From: Pseudomonadota bacterium
GTDB taxonomy: Bacteria; Pseudomonadota; Gammaproteobacteria; Burkholderiales; Burkholderiaceae_D
Direction: 5' to 3'
Assembly (NCBI GenBank): GCA_023449275.1
Contig: JAEXJM010000021.1
Location: 1 to 64,000 of the forward strand
DNA length: 64,000 bases
In this document: positions 47,829 through 62,657 of the stretch, one piece after another
Position numbering within the stretch: the stretch's first letter is position 1
Layout of the letters: each line of letters starts with the position of its first letter
Translations under genes and position numbers: made by a program
The notes under the pieces: generated by a model
Databases searched by the model: none
Told to the model about the DNA's origin: nothing
What the model saw: the letters and a program-made list of their open reading frames with translations, nothing else

Positions 47829-49283
47829 ATGTTTGCAGCGATTGATCTTGGGTCGAACAGTTTTCGCTTACATATTGGTGAATATGTGAACGGCAGTATT
47901 TGTGTCATCAAGAGCGCGCGTGAGCCGAACCGGATGGCTGCCGGATTGAACAGGAAAAACGTGCTGTCCAGCGAGTCGATTCAGCGAAGTCTTGACGCTC
48001 TGAAACGTCTTCGTGAAATTCTGGATGCATATCCCTTGTCTGATGTGCGGGTCGTGGCGACCAATACTATCCGGATTGCCACGAATGCGCAGGAATTCTT
48101 GAAAGATGCCGAGAAAGTGATCGGCTACCCTATTGAAGTCATATCCGGAGAGGAAGAAGCCCGCCTGATTTATCTGGGCGTTGCCAATGTTCTTGCCCGT
48201 CCTGAAGAAAGGCGGCTGGTCATCGATATCGGTGGCGGATCGACAGAACTGATTTACGGCAAGGGGCAGGAAATCGTCAGGGCAGAGTCCTTCAGTGTCG
48301 GAACGGTCAGGCAAAGTCTCGCGTTTTTCCATGACGGGATTATCGATGAAGCATCATTTGAAGCGGCCATTCTGTCTGCACGCAGTCAGTTCGAGGATGC
48401 TGTCGATTATTACCGTTCCTGTGGCTGGACTGAAGTATACGGTTCATCCGGTACGATTCGAGCAACAGCGGAAATTCTGGCGATAAACAAAATCGGTGAT
48501 GGTCGCATGACGCTTGAAAATCTCGAGCTTCTGAAAAAGAAAATGATCGAAGCAGGCCATATCAATAAAGCCAGACTTGACGGGGTCAAGGCGGAACGGG
48601 CAACTTCGATTCTGGGTGGGCTGACGATTCTGCTCGTTTTGATGAAAGATTTCGGCATTGATGTGATCAAGCCGATCGAAGCCGGTTTGCGCATGGGAAT
48701 CATGTGGGACATTTATCTCATGGAAACCCATAAAGACCGCCGGGAGGAAGCCATTCGCGACATGCTCAGGCGGTATAAAGTGGACGAACAGCGTGCGATC
48801 CGGGTTGCCGACTACGCGCTGGCGATTTACAAACAGCTGGGGCCTGAAGCCGACAAGTTCCTGAAGCAATTGTATTGGGGGGCTCTCTTGCATGAAATCG
48901 GCATTTTCGTTTCACCGACCAATTATCACAAGCACGGGGCTTACCTGATCGAAAATGCGGACATGGCCGGTTTTACGTCCCGGGAGCAAAAGCAGATGAG
49001 CAAGTTCGTGTTGGGACAAAAAGGCAATCTCAGGAAACTGAATGGTGTGCTGACCAATCCCGATGCGGTCAAGGCGGTTGTTGCCTTGAGGCTCGCGGTC
49101 ATGCTCCAGCATGCCAGGGTCAATTTCAAGGCGGACAAGCTGAAAGTTCGTGTCAGGAACCGTATCGACATGTCTGTGCCGAAGGATTGGCTGGACAAGT
49201 ATCCCACCTTGCTTTACTGGCTGGAAAAGGAGTGCGAATGGTGGGATGACGTCGGTATTGCGCTGACCATCCGATCGGTCTGA
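47829..49283 (+). CDS. ppx: Exopolyphosphatase (Ppx/GppA family)
   Basis: The 484-residue product has the ASKHA phosphate loops: FAAIDLGSNSFRLHIGEYVN at the start and VIDIGGGSTELIYGKG near residue 133, plus GEEEARLIYLGV and YGSSGTIRATAEIL. The C-terminal HD-like part includes LHEIGIFVSPTNYHKHG. It hydrolyses inorganic polyphosphate from the end; GppA activity on pppGpp is possible. A CTGTCAT half-site (47752-47758) upstream is a weak Pho-box hint. ppk lies 2 kb downstream on the other strand. Confidence 0.9.
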   Translation: MFAAIDLGSNSFRLHIGEYVNGSICVIKSAREPNRMAAGLNRKNVLSSESIQRSLDALKRLREILDAYPLSDVRVVATNTIRIATNAQEFLKDAEKVIGYPIEVISGEEEARLIYLGVANVLARPEERRLVIDIGGGSTELIYGKGQEIVRAESFSVGTVRQSLAFFHDGIIDEASFEAAILSARSQFEDAVDYYRSCGWTEVYGSSGTIRATAEILAINKIGDGRMTLENLELLKKKMIEAGHINKARLDGVKAERATSILGGLTILLVLMKDFGIDVIKPIEAGLRMGIMWDIYLMETHKDRREEAIRDMLRRYKVDEQRAIRVADYALAIYKQLGPEADKFLKQLYWGALLHEIGIFVSPTNYHKHGAYLIENADMAGFTSREQKQMSKFVLGQKGNLRKLNGVLTNPDAVKAVVALRLAVMLQHARVNFKADKLKVRVRNRIDMSVPKDWLDKYPTLLYWLEKECEWWDDVGIALTIRSV

Positions 49284-49298
49284 TCTTTCCGGAACACC

Positions 49299-51020
49299 CT
49301 ACTGGAAAGCCACTTCGCCGGTTCTGTTCGGATTTTCCTTGATGCGGGCCAGCCTCACGGCCCGTTCCACGCTCAGTCTGGAAAGCGACACTTCAGGATG
49401 TTCTTCTCCCAGAGCGGAAAGCAGAATGTCATGAACAGGAGGTTTGAGCCGGGCAAGGATCAATTTCCGGCTTTCTTTTTTCATGTTATCGAAAAAGTCT
49501 CTCAGGGCCTCGACAGTCGTCGCGTCCATATCGGGCGTCTGTTCCAGACTCAAAATGACCGTGTGGACGGGAAGTTTGGTGGCGGTGATGATATCCCTGA
49601 CCTGTACCAGTATGCGGTCTGAATTGGCGAAAAACATGGCCTGATCGGGCCTGACGATCAGGATACCGGAAATGGGCTGGGCTTCCGGAAAGGCCGAGAG
49701 GCTGACGAAATCATGGCTTTGTCCGAGCCGTCCCAGAACGGAAACGGTGGATTTCGAGTTCTGGCGCAGCATGATCAGCAGGCTGATGGCAATCGCGATC
49801 ATCAGTCCCTGCAATACCCCCAAAACGAGTACGGCGAGAACGGACAGAACGATCAGGGCACGGTCGATTTTCCATGTGAAATAGAGCCTGAAACTGGACA
49901 GGCTCAATGTTGTGGCCATCGTGAAGATGACGATGGCGGCCAGAACCGGCTGCGGTATCCATTCGATGTAGGGCAATACCGTCAGGATGATCAGAAAGGT
50001 GATGAGCATGGCGGCAATACCCGCGATACGGGTGCGTGCGCCATAGGCTTCGTTGGCTGCCGTCGCGGAATATCCTGCGCCGACGGGCATCCCCTGGAAA
50101 ATTCCGGATACGATGTTTGAAATGCCGAGTGCGAGCAGGTCGCGGTTGGGGGAAATCGTATCGTGGTGCTTGATGGCGAAACTCCGGATGGAACCATAGG
50201 ATTCCGCGTACAGGATGAAAACCAGTGCGATGCCGATTTCAAATAGCTGGAGCCAGTCGGAATAGGACAGATCCGGGATTGTCGGATTGTTCAGGTTGAG
50301 ATGGATGAGGCCGACGTTGGGAATGTCCATTGACGGAAGGTCAAGCCATTTGCTGGCAAGGATGCCAAGGATGATGACGAGGGTTCCGCTTGGAAAATTC
50401 TTGTATTTTCCGTTTTTTATTTTGCGAAGGTATTCCCCTGCGGCGAGGAATACAAGCGCCAGTATGGTCGTGATCAGACAGCCGATATTCCAGAAGTTGG
50501 CCTGCTTGAGAATGTCGACGATAAAGGCAAAAAGATTGCTCTTGTATGAGTGAATATTCAGGACAGTCGTAAACTGTTTGATGATGATGACGATGGCCAG
50601 ACCGAACGTGAATCCCCTCAAAACCGGTTTTGCGATGAAATCGGTAACGTTCCCCATGCGCGTTAATGCAGCGATGATAAAGATCAGGCCGGTCATGACC
50701 ACAAGGCCGGATGCGAGCATCAGACGGTATCCTGAATTGTCTCCTCCAAGTGAAAGTGTTGCGGCAGCCAGAACAACAGCTGAGGAAGATGTCGGGGAAA
50801 CGAGTGCGAAGCGGCTGGAACCCAGAATCCCATAGCAGAGCAGTCCGGCAAAAAGGCCGATGATACCGGCTTGTGCCGGCAGGTTGCCGATACTGGAATA
50901 AGCCAGGGCCTGTGGCAGCAGCAGTCCGGCAATGGACAAACCGGCAATGATGTCCTGCCAGTTCAGAAAACCGACATATTTGCTTTTGAGCTTTTGAAAA
51001 TCTTCTACCGGCAGGTTCAT
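49299..51020 (-). CDS. SulP-family anion transporter with STAS domain
   Basis: The 573-residue product has the SulP signature near residue 30 (GLLLPQALAYSSIGNLPAQ), about 10-14 membrane segments with GMPVGAGYSATAANEAYGAR, and a C-terminal STAS domain from about residue 440 (VILSLEQTPDMDATTVEALR). Substrates in the family include sulfate, bicarbonate and dicarboxylates. It is convergent with ppx, with 15 bp between stops. Confidence 0.9.
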   Translation of the reverse strand: MNLPVEDFQKLKSKYVGFLNWQDIIAGLSIAGLLLPQALAYSSIGNLPAQAGIIGLFAGLLCYGILGSSRFALVSPTSSSAVVLAAATLSLGGDNSGYRLMLASGLVVMTGLIFIIAALTRMGNVTDFIAKPVLRGFTFGLAIVIIIKQFTTVLNIHSYKSNLFAFIVDILKQANFWNIGCLITTILALVFLAAGEYLRKIKNGKYKNFPSGTLVIILGILASKWLDLPSMDIPNVGLIHLNLNNPTIPDLSYSDWLQLFEIGIALVFILYAESYGSIRSFAIKHHDTISPNRDLLALGISNIVSGIFQGMPVGAGYSATAANEAYGARTRIAGIAAMLITFLIILTVLPYIEWIPQPVLAAIVIFTMATTLSLSSFRLYFTWKIDRALIVLSVLAVLVLGVLQGLMIAIAISLLIMLRQNSKSTVSVLGRLGQSHDFVSLSAFPEAQPISGILIVRPDQAMFFANSDRILVQVRDIITATKLPVHTVILSLEQTPDMDATTVEALRDFFDNMKKESRKLILARLKPPVHDILLSALGEEHPEVSLSRLSVERAVRLARIKENPNRTGEVAFQ

Positions 51021-51236
51021 AAAAAGTGTCGTCGGCTTCGTAATGAAGCGCGTTAATAAATGGATGTGTTTTTCTCACCAGCAGAAAACCGGAACGGGCA
51101 GATATTCTGCAGGTGTTGGTATTGTATACAGAATTGCGAATGCAGTATTGGGCATCCTTAAAATTAAGGATGAAGCCGGGACGCTTCGGGAATATGCGAC
51201 AGATGGAAGGGCCTGTTTCTGCCTGACATCAATGTA

Positions 51237-53561
51237 TCAGGCATTTTCGGTATTGCAGGCCTGTTCTGAAGAGGGGGCTTCCCGTGAAATGCCTTCTTTT
51301 TCAGGGGATATGTCTTTTTCCTGAACCTTGACTGGCGATACTTCCACCAGGGGCATTTCCGGCAAGGGACAGGAAGGAAGCGGAGTATCGTCAAGAACGT
51401 CGACGGAGGGGAAGGATTCAGAAGCCGGTTTCACTTCTTCAATCAATTCTTTCTGTACGGTCGCGTCGTAAGTTTTTGCCAGACATTGCTGGGCACCGAA
51501 GGGGATTTGTTTTTTGCGCAGTTTGCGTCGTTTATAGGTTCCGTTCGGTTGCAATTCCCATGAATTGGTATTGTCGCGAAGATAGTATTTCAGACCTTCC
51601 AGTATTATCCGTTTTTTCAGGGCAGGATCCAGAATCGGGCAAGCCACTTCAATGCGCCTGAACAGGTTGCGTGCCATCCAGTCGGCACTGGAGATGTACA
51701 GATCGTGTTTCAGGTCGTTACGGAAGTAATAGATACGTTCATGTTCGAGGAAACGCCCGATAATGGAACGTACACGTATATTTTCCGACAGGCCTGGCAC
51801 ACCGGGACGCAAGGCACATGCGCCACGCACGATCAGGTCGATTTTGACGCCTGACGCTGATGCCAGATAGAGCGCCCTGATGACGGATTCATCGATCAGC
51901 GAATTCATTTTCGCGACAATCCTTGCCGGGCGTCCTGCGCGGGCGATCCGGATTTCATTCAGAATCGCGCGGATCAGGTTCCTGTGCAGGGTGAACGGTG
52001 CCAGCCACAAATACTCGAGCCTTTTCGGTTTTGTCAGACTGGTGAGATGCATGAAGACTTCACTGACTTCATTGGTGATCTGGGGATGGGCTGTCAGAAT
52101 GCCGAAGTCTGTATATATTTTTGTCGTGGTCGGATGATAATTACCGGTGCCAAGATGGGCGTAATTCCGAAATGCGCCGTTTTCACGACGGATGACCAGA
52201 GACAGCTTGGCATGTGTTTTCAAACCCATCACACCATAAACCACTTGCGCTCCGGCCTGTTCCAGCTGTTGGGCCCAGTCGATGTTCTGTTCTTCGTCGA
52301 AGCGGGCTTTCAATTCGACGATGACAACGACTTCCTTGCCCTTGTTGGCTGCATCCATCAGTGCTTCTATCAGGGCGGAAGTCACACCGGCCCGGTAAAT
52401 CGTCTGCTTGATGACGACGACATCGGGGTCTTTCGCTGCCGCCCGTACGAAATCGACAACGGTCTGGAACGACTGGAAAGGATGGTGAAGCAGGATATCC
52501 TTTTTCTTCAGTGTCTCGAAAAGGCAAATGTCGTTATTGGCATCCGGTGCGATCGAGGCCTGATAAGGCGGAAAATACATCGAGGGTGCCTTGACGAAAT
52601 TGAAGATTTCCGAAAGGCGAACCATATTGACCGGTCCGTTCACACGATACATGTGGTTTTTATCGAGCCCGAACTCATTCAGCAGGAATTTCGCCAGATC
52701 GTCTGGACAGTTTTTGGCTATCTCCAGACGGACGGCTGATCCGAAATGCCTGTTTTGCAGGCTGACTTGCAGGGCTTCGCGCAAATTCTTGACTTCTTCC
52801 TCATCCACCCACAAATCGCTGTCACGCGTGACACGGAACTGTGAGTAGGCAATCACTTCACGTTCAGGAAAGAGATCGGATATATGGGCATGGATGATTG
52901 AAGTCAACAGACAGAATGTGATGCCATCACTGGACAATTCATCCGGCAGTTTGATAACCCGTGGCAATACACGTGGAGCCTTGACGATCGCAATGGCACT
53001 CCCACGGCCGAATGCATCCTTGCCTGCGAGGGAAATGATGAAATTCAGGCTTTTGTTGGCAACTTGGGGAAACGGATGTGCAGGATCCAGCACGATAGGT
53101 GTCAGAAGCGGCCGGATCTGGTTTTCAAAGTAGGATTTGACCCATGCCCGCTGGGCTTCGGTGCGGTCATTGTGGCTGACGATATGAATCCCGCTTTTGG
53201 CCAGTCCTGGAAGGATTTTCCGGTTCAGGATGGCATACTGGTAATCGACCAGTGCATGGCATTGGATACTGATTTTATGCAGCAGGCTGTTGGCGCTGAC
53301 AGAAATCGGACTGTCAGGTGTCTGGCGTGCGTGCAAGCTGGAAACACGTATTTCGAAAAATTCATCCAGGTTGCTGCTGCCGATACACAGGTATCGCAAT
53401 CTTTCCAGTAACGGAAGGTTTTCGTCTTCAGCTTGTGCGACAACCCTGCGGTTGAACTCAAGCAGGGAAAGATCACGGTTCAGGTACAGGTTCGGTTCCA
53501 ATGAACCTGTCGGGAGATTCTGAATGGGTTTTGTCACCGGTGACGTACTTTGTGAAGACAC
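51237..53561 (-). CDS. ppk: Polyphosphate kinase 1
   Basis: The 774-residue product has all PPK1 regions: NLYLNRDLSLLEFNRRVVAQ at the N-terminus, HPFQSFQTVVDFVRAAAKDP, IKQTIYRAGVTSALIEAL, VELKARFDEEQNIDWAQQLE and YAHLGTGNYHPTTTKIYTD with the phospho-accepting His region, and SSADWMARNLFRRIEVACP. A C-terminal Ser/Pro/Glu-rich tail of ~75 residues exceeds the usual length. It makes polyphosphate from ATP; paired with ppx nearby. Confidence 0.95.
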   Translation of the reverse strand: MSSQSTSPVTKPIQNLPTGSLEPNLYLNRDLSLLEFNRRVVAQAEDENLPLLERLRYLCIGSSNLDEFFEIRVSSLHARQTPDSPISVSANSLLHKISIQCHALVDYQYAILNRKILPGLAKSGIHIVSHNDRTEAQRAWVKSYFENQIRPLLTPIVLDPAHPFPQVANKSLNFIISLAGKDAFGRGSAIAIVKAPRVLPRVIKLPDELSSDGITFCLLTSIIHAHISDLFPEREVIAYSQFRVTRDSDLWVDEEEVKNLREALQVSLQNRHFGSAVRLEIAKNCPDDLAKFLLNEFGLDKNHMYRVNGPVNMVRLSEIFNFVKAPSMYFPPYQASIAPDANNDICLFETLKKKDILLHHPFQSFQTVVDFVRAAAKDPDVVVIKQTIYRAGVTSALIEALMDAANKGKEVVVIVELKARFDEEQNIDWAQQLEQAGAQVVYGVMGLKTHAKLSLVIRRENGAFRNYAHLGTGNYHPTTTKIYTDFGILTAHPQITNEVSEVFMHLTSLTKPKRLEYLWLAPFTLHRNLIRAILNEIRIARAGRPARIVAKMNSLIDESVIRALYLASASGVKIDLIVRGACALRPGVPGLSENIRVRSIIGRFLEHERIYYFRNDLKHDLYISSADWMARNLFRRIEVACPILDPALKKRIILEGLKYYLRDNTNSWELQPNGTYKRRKLRKKQIPFGAQQCLAKTYDATVQKELIEEVKPASESFPSVDVLDDTPLPSCPLPEMPLVEVSPVKVQEKDISPEKEGISREAPSSEQACNTENA

Positions 53562-53704
53562 GGGCTATCCTGATCTTGGTCGTTATTTTTTAATGATAGC
53601 AAAAAAATATGACGGAATTATGACGAAAATCGGTTCGAGGGGTATGAAATGAAGAGACAGATGTTTCCGGGCGGCTTTTGTAAGACGTAAAGAGGCGACT
53701 GACA

Positions 53705-53736
53705 TGTAAAAAGGCATCTGCATGGCGCAGATGCCT
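53705..53736 (-). terminator. Terminator of the Hsp20 gene
   Basis: AGGCATCTGC (53712-53721) pairs with GCAGATGCCT (53727-53736), followed on the minus strand by TTTTT. It lies 31 bp past the hsp20 stop. Confidence 0.8.
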
Positions 53737-53766
53737 CAAGTAATGTGAGGAACAGGGAAGGAATGA

Positions 53767-54219
53767 TCAGTTGATGGTCAGCTGGGTTCTGGCTGCCCCC
53801 GGTTTTTTGGGGAGCTTCAGTTCCAGCACGCCGTTGTCGTATGTGGCTTCGGCCTTCGATTCATCCACTTCCTGAGCCAGCGAAAAGCTTCTGGACTGCA
53901 TACCATAGTAACGTTCACTGCGAACCATTTTTCCGTTTTCTTCCTTTTTCTCTTCTTTGTTCAGTTCGTATTCAATCGTTACATAAGTACCTTCAACCGT
54001 GACTTTGATATCGTTCTTCGGAACGCCCGGGGCATCCGCTTTCACGATGTAGGCATCGTCTGTTTCGGAAACGTCGATTTTGATGCGAGGTTCCGGTTCC
54101 CAACTGCTCCATGGCGCAGTCAGCCTGAAATTATTGAAAAATTCATCCAGATTTCGCAAAGGCTCGTAACGGGAAATGTCATTGTACGGGTGAATGTTCT
54201 GAAGATTGTTCTTTGCCAT
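53767..54219 (-). CDS. Hsp20-family small heat shock protein
   Basis: The 150-residue product has a short N-terminal arm (YEPLRNLDEFFNNF), then an alpha-crystallin domain: RIKIDVSETDDAYIVKADAP, GVPKNDIKVTVEGTYVTIEY, RSFSLAQEVDESKAEATYDN and GVLELKLPKKPG. The C-terminal IXI-type tail is weak (QLTIN). It holds unfolded proteins during stress. AAAGGA precedes the ATG. I could not identify a convincing sigma32 promoter upstream. Confidence 0.9.
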   Translation of the reverse strand: MAKNNLQNIHPYNDISRYEPLRNLDEFFNNFRLTAPWSSWEPEPRIKIDVSETDDAYIVKADAPGVPKNDIKVTVEGTYVTIEYELNKEEKKEENGKMVRSERYYGMQSRSFSLAQEVDESKAEATYDNGVLELKLPKKPGAARTQLTIN

Positions 54220-54388
54220 GATATGTCCTTTACATAATCAGACCCGCCGTAAATCGGAAGGTTATGTGGTTTTGAGGGCTTGCGACGGTTTAATAAAAAG
54301 ATAACCCGTTTCGTACAGGCTTTTTTGAGCAGACTCAAATCCGCAAATGTGGAAAAGCAAATAAAGCGTGAAATATTTTATTAAAATA

Positions 54389-55285
54389 GGGGACGCAGTC
54401 ATTGTTGAATATGAAACTAGTGTTTAAAATAGGGGGACATAGTAATGTCGATAATCTTGAATCCGATCAAATGAGGCATATATGGCACGTACGGCGCGAC
54501 TGGTTTTACCGGGTCATCCACACCACATTTACCAGCAGGGAAATAACAGGCAGCCTGTTTTCATTGACGATGAAGATTTCAAAACTTTCCTGAACTGGTT
54601 GAAAGAAGCATCAAGACAGTTCAGGGTCGATATCCATGCTTATGTCATTCTGGAAAATGCTTTTCATTTGCTGGCAACACCGGCGGATGAAACCGGACTG
54701 GCGCGCATGATGCAATGGGTGGGACGGTATTATGTGCCTTATTTCAACAGGAAATACGAACGTTCGGGAACGCTATGGGAAGGGCGTTTCAAAACGTCTA
54801 TTGTAGATGCGGAAAACTGTCTGCTCGAATGTTGCCGTTTTATCGAATTCAAGCCTGTGCTGGCAGGGCTGGCTGTCCAGCCCGAAGGATATCAGTGGTC
54901 GAGCTATGCACACCATGCCGGTGTCAAACCGGATCCTGTTATCCGTGATCATGCCGTTTACTGGAATCTGGGCAATACACCTTTTGCAAGGGAGATGGCT
55001 TACAGGGATTTTTTCAACCGTTTTGGCCATTGGGACAGTGCTGAACTGGATAAAATCCTGCTGTCCGGTTGGCCGTTTGGATCAGAAGATTTCAAGAAAC
55101 AGCTGGAAATTCAGACTGAACGTCAATTCAGGATGGGAAAACGGGGGCGCCCGAGAAAAACCAAACCCGTCGAGTGAGGGTGTTTTCTTCTGTTTTTCAA
55201 CAAGTGTTTGTTATTTATTGCCAATTACTATGTCCCCTTTATAGATGTATATGAAGTTTTCCGTATTTTAATTAACTCTGACCCC
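54389..55285 (+). mobile_element. RAYT-type unit with REP-like termini
   Basis: Related GGGGAC/GGGGTC motifs bracket the transposase gene. On the left, GGGGACGCAGTCATT (54389-54403) and GGGGACATAGTAAT (54433-54446) are direct. On the right, the exact inverse ATTACTATGTCCCC (55224-55237) and the related ATTAACTCTGACCCC (55271-55285). The inner pair is a perfect 14-bp inverted repeat 777 bp apart. This is the usual setting of REP-associated tyrosine transposases. Confidence 0.65.
54482..55177 (+). CDS. REP-associated tyrosine transposase (IS200/Y1-like), probably inactive
   Basis: The 231-residue product follows the Y1 transposase layout: LPGHPHHIYQQGNNRQPVFI, YVILENAFHLLATP, RSGTLWEGRFKTSIVD and CRFIEFKPVLAGLAVQPEGY. 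Two key positions deviate: the HxH metal motif (usually NHVHLL) reads NAFHLL, and the Tyr of the usual RYIELNPVRAG segment is Phe. Both changes should abolish cleavage if those assignments are right. The C-terminus is basic (KRGRPRKTK). Confidence 0.7.
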   Translation: MARTARLVLPGHPHHIYQQGNNRQPVFIDDEDFKTFLNWLKEASRQFRVDIHAYVILENAFHLLATPADETGLARMMQWVGRYYVPYFNRKYERSGTLWEGRFKTSIVDAENCLLECCRFIEFKPVLAGLAVQPEGYQWSSYAHHAGVKPDPVIRDHAVYWNLGNTPFAREMAYRDFFNRFGHWDSAELDKILLSGWPFGSEDFKKQLEIQTERQFRMGKRGRPRKTKPVE

Positions 55286-55367
55286 TTTTATTTTTGTTGT
55301 CACAGAAAAAAAAGCGGTTTATTCTTTTTGCACAAGTTAATGAAACATATTGGAAAAAGAGGTCATT

Positions 55368-60053
<4,686 letters not shown>

Positions 60054-60093
60054 ATCAAGGTATGGACAAGGAAAAAGCGGATTGAGGTGAAAA

Positions 60094-61542
60094 ATGGGAA
60101 AAGTAACGGGATTCATGGAATTTGATCGTGTCGAGGAAGCGTATCTGGCACCTGTCGAGAGAGTCAGGAACTACAGGGAATTCACGTTGACGCTGGTTGA
60201 CGATCAGGCACAGCAGCAGGGTGCCCGTTGCATGGATTGCGGGATTCCATTCTGCAATAACGCTTGCCCGATTCATAATCTGATCCCGGACTGGAATGAT
60301 CTGGTTTATCGGGGTGAATACCGGCAGGCACTCGACAAGTTACAGGCGACAAACAATTTTCCGGAGTTTACCGGCCGTATTTGTCCGGCTCCTTGCGAAC
60401 CTGCCTGTTGTCTGGGAGTGATCAGGGAGCCTGTAGGTATTCGGTCAATCGAACGGTTCATTATCGAAAAAGGCTGGGAAAAAGGATGGGTCGTGCCCCG
60501 GCCTGCCAGGACAAAATCGGGAAGAAAAGTGGCGATTGTCGGTTCCGGTCCGGCAGGGCTGGCGGCTGCACAGCAACTCGCCCGTGTCGGACACGATGTC
60601 GTCGTATTTGAAAAGAACGACAAGATCGGTGGCCTGTTGCGCTACGGTATCCCGGATTTCAAGCTGGAAAAACAGATTATCGACCGCAGGCTCGAACAGA
60701 TGAAGGCGGAAGGAGTCGTTTTCAGGACAGGCGTGCTGGTCGGCAGGAACTTGCCATCCCATATCCAGAATATGGCTTCTGAGGTCGTGGATCCTCAAAC
60801 GCTCAGGGAAGAATTCGATGCCGTCATTCTGGCATGTGGTGCCGAACAGCCCAGAACGCTGGATGTTCCGGGAGCGGATTTGCAAGGCGTTCATTACGCG
60901 ATGGAGTTTCTGTGCGCACAGAACCGCAAGGATGCCGGTGAACGGGGGAAAAACCGTCTCTCTGCACAAGGCAAGCGGGTCGTTATCATTGGCGGCGGCG
61001 ATACCGGTTCGGATTGTGTCGGGATTGCCAACCGTCAGGGAGCTACAAGTATCCTGCAAATCGACCGTAACGCCAGACTTCCTGACACTATCGACAAATC
61101 ACTGGTCTGGCCTTACTGGCCGAAACGATTCACCGTTTCGTCTTCACAGGAAGAAGGCTGTTTGAGAGATTTCAGGATTCAGACCAAACGGATCGAGGGA
61201 AAGCGCGGCAGAGTCGAGAAAATCATTGCCTGCAGGGTCGATTACGTGGGGGGGCGCTATGTTGAGGAGCAGGGAAGCGAATTCTCGATTGAAGCCGATA
61301 TGGTCTTGCTGGCGATGGGATTTGCAGGCCCTGCTGCGGAAGTGCTTGATTCTTTCGGTGTGCAAAAAGATTTTGCAGGCAATGCCATGGCGCCACTGGA
61401 GGGTGAAGCCCGATTCAGGACTTCTGTCGGAAAAGTGTTTGCCGCCGGTGATACGCGTCGTGGCCAGTCGCTGGTTGTCTGGGCGCTTCATGAAGGGCGG
61501 GAATGCGCGGAAGCGGTCGACCGTTTTTTGATGGACAACTGA
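60094..61542 (+). CDS. gltD: Glutamate synthase small subunit
   Basis: The 482-residue product has the N-terminal 4Fe-4S ligands (CMDCGIPFCNNACPIHN and CPAPCEPACCLG), a FAD-binding GSGPAGLAAAQQLARVGHDV near residue 150, and the NADPH-binding IIGGGDTGSDCVG near residue 300. It passes electrons from NADPH to GltB. It starts 40 bp after gltB in the same operon. Confidence 0.95.
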   Translation: MGKVTGFMEFDRVEEAYLAPVERVRNYREFTLTLVDDQAQQQGARCMDCGIPFCNNACPIHNLIPDWNDLVYRGEYRQALDKLQATNNFPEFTGRICPAPCEPACCLGVIREPVGIRSIERFIIEKGWEKGWVVPRPARTKSGRKVAIVGSGPAGLAAAQQLARVGHDVVVFEKNDKIGGLLRYGIPDFKLEKQIIDRRLEQMKAEGVVFRTGVLVGRNLPSHIQNMASEVVDPQTLREEFDAVILACGAEQPRTLDVPGADLQGVHYAMEFLCAQNRKDAGERGKNRLSAQGKRVVIIGGGDTGSDCVGIANRQGATSILQIDRNARLPDTIDKSLVWPYWPKRFTVSSSQEEGCLRDFRIQTKRIEGKRGRVEKIIACRVDYVGGRYVEEQGSEFSIEADMVLLAMGFAGPAAEVLDSFGVQKDFAGNAMAPLEGEARFRTSVGKVFAAGDTRRGQSLVVWALHEGRECAEAVDRFLMDN

Positions 61543-61705
61543 ATTAACAATCTGATACAAAAATCGTATCGAATATCGTCAATTATTGATGGCGGTTTGT
61601 TATATTGCGCCTGTTAAGGTAGTATCATTGCTGACAATTAAATAATGGTGCCATCGGTTCTGGCATCCGTTAAAATATTTCTTTTAATATCGAGTTCATA
61701 TCATT

Positions 61706-62587
61706 ATGAAAATCCAGGGCAGCATAGTCGCACTAGTCACTCCAATGAATGCCGACGGCAGCGTCGATCTCGACAGCATGCGTCGCCTGATGGACTGGCA
61801 GATTGAAGAAGGTACGGACGCTTTCGTTATTGTCGGAACGACAGGCGAATCCCCCACGGTCAATGTAGATGAACACGCCGAACTGATTCGGGTTGCGGTC
61901 GAGCATTCCGGAAAACGGGTTCCGATCATTGCCGGGGCTGGCGGCAATTCAACGGCAGAAGCCATTGTTTTGACACGTTATTCCAAAATGGCTGGTGCAG
62001 ACGCGACGTTGCAGGTTGTACCTTACTATAACAAGCCGACCCAGGAAGGCATGTACCAGCATTTCAGGAGCATTGCCGAAGCGGTCGATCTTCCTGTCAT
62101 TCTTTATAACGTTCCGGGCAGAACGGTTGCCGATATGTCCAATGAAACGATTGTAAGACTGTCACAGGTAAAGAATATTATCGGTGTCAAGGACGCGACA
62201 GGCAATATTGCACGTGGCATTGATCTGTTACGTCAGGTGCCTGAGGATTTCTCGGTTTTTTCCGGTGACGATTCAACGGCACTTGCATTGATGTTGTGTG
62301 GCGCGAGAGGCAATATTTCGGTTGTCGCCAATGTCGCTCCGAAAAACATGCATCTGATGTGTTCTGCAGCCATCAAGGGGGATATCCAAACGGCGCGCAA
62401 GCTGAACAATCTCATGTTGCCCTTGAGCCAGCAGCTGTTTGTCGAACCCAATCCTGTCCCTGTCAAATGGGCGATGAAAGAAATGGGTATCATTCCTGAA
62501 GGTATCCGGCTGCCTCTGGTGACATTGTCGGAAAAATATCAGGATGGCGTTCGCAAGGCTCTGAAAGAAAGCGGCGTGCTTGCCTGA
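61706..62587 (+). CDS. dapA: 4-hydroxy-tetrahydrodipicolinate synthase
   Basis: The 293-residue product has the DapA signatures: GTTGESPTVNVDEHAELI near residue 45, QVVPYYNKPTQEGMYQHF with the conserved Tyr and GVKDATGNIARG with the Schiff-base Lys at about residue 161. It condenses pyruvate and aspartate semialdehyde, the first step to lysine and diaminopimelate. Followed by bamC at 70 bp, the dapA-bamC pair found in many proteobacteria. Confidence 0.95.
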   Translation: MKIQGSIVALVTPMNADGSVDLDSMRRLMDWQIEEGTDAFVIVGTTGESPTVNVDEHAELIRVAVEHSGKRVPIIAGAGGNSTAEAIVLTRYSKMAGADATLQVVPYYNKPTQEGMYQHFRSIAEAVDLPVILYNVPGRTVADMSNETIVRLSQVKNIIGVKDATGNIARGIDLLRQVPEDFSVFSGDDSTALALMLCGARGNISVVANVAPKNMHLMCSAAIKGDIQTARKLNNLMLPLSQQLFVEPNPVPVKWAMKEMGIIPEGIRLPLVTLSEKYQDGVRKALKESGVLA

Positions 62588-62657
62588 GTCCGGGCAGTTG
62601 ACAAATCGGTAATGAATCGGATTTCCAGATCTAATGGATGACGGGAAGTTGACACTT

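Noticed and set aside
51153..51172. 20-bp palindrome CATCCTTAAAATTAAGGATG
   Set aside because: Perfect dyad between ppk and the SulP gene, but without a T-run or a clear promoter; it could be an operator or chance in an AT-rich gap, so no feature is claimed.
54220..54340. sigma32 heat-shock promoter for hsp20
   Set aside because: CTTGAA-like and CCCCAT-like elements could not be found at proper spacing, so regulation is left open.
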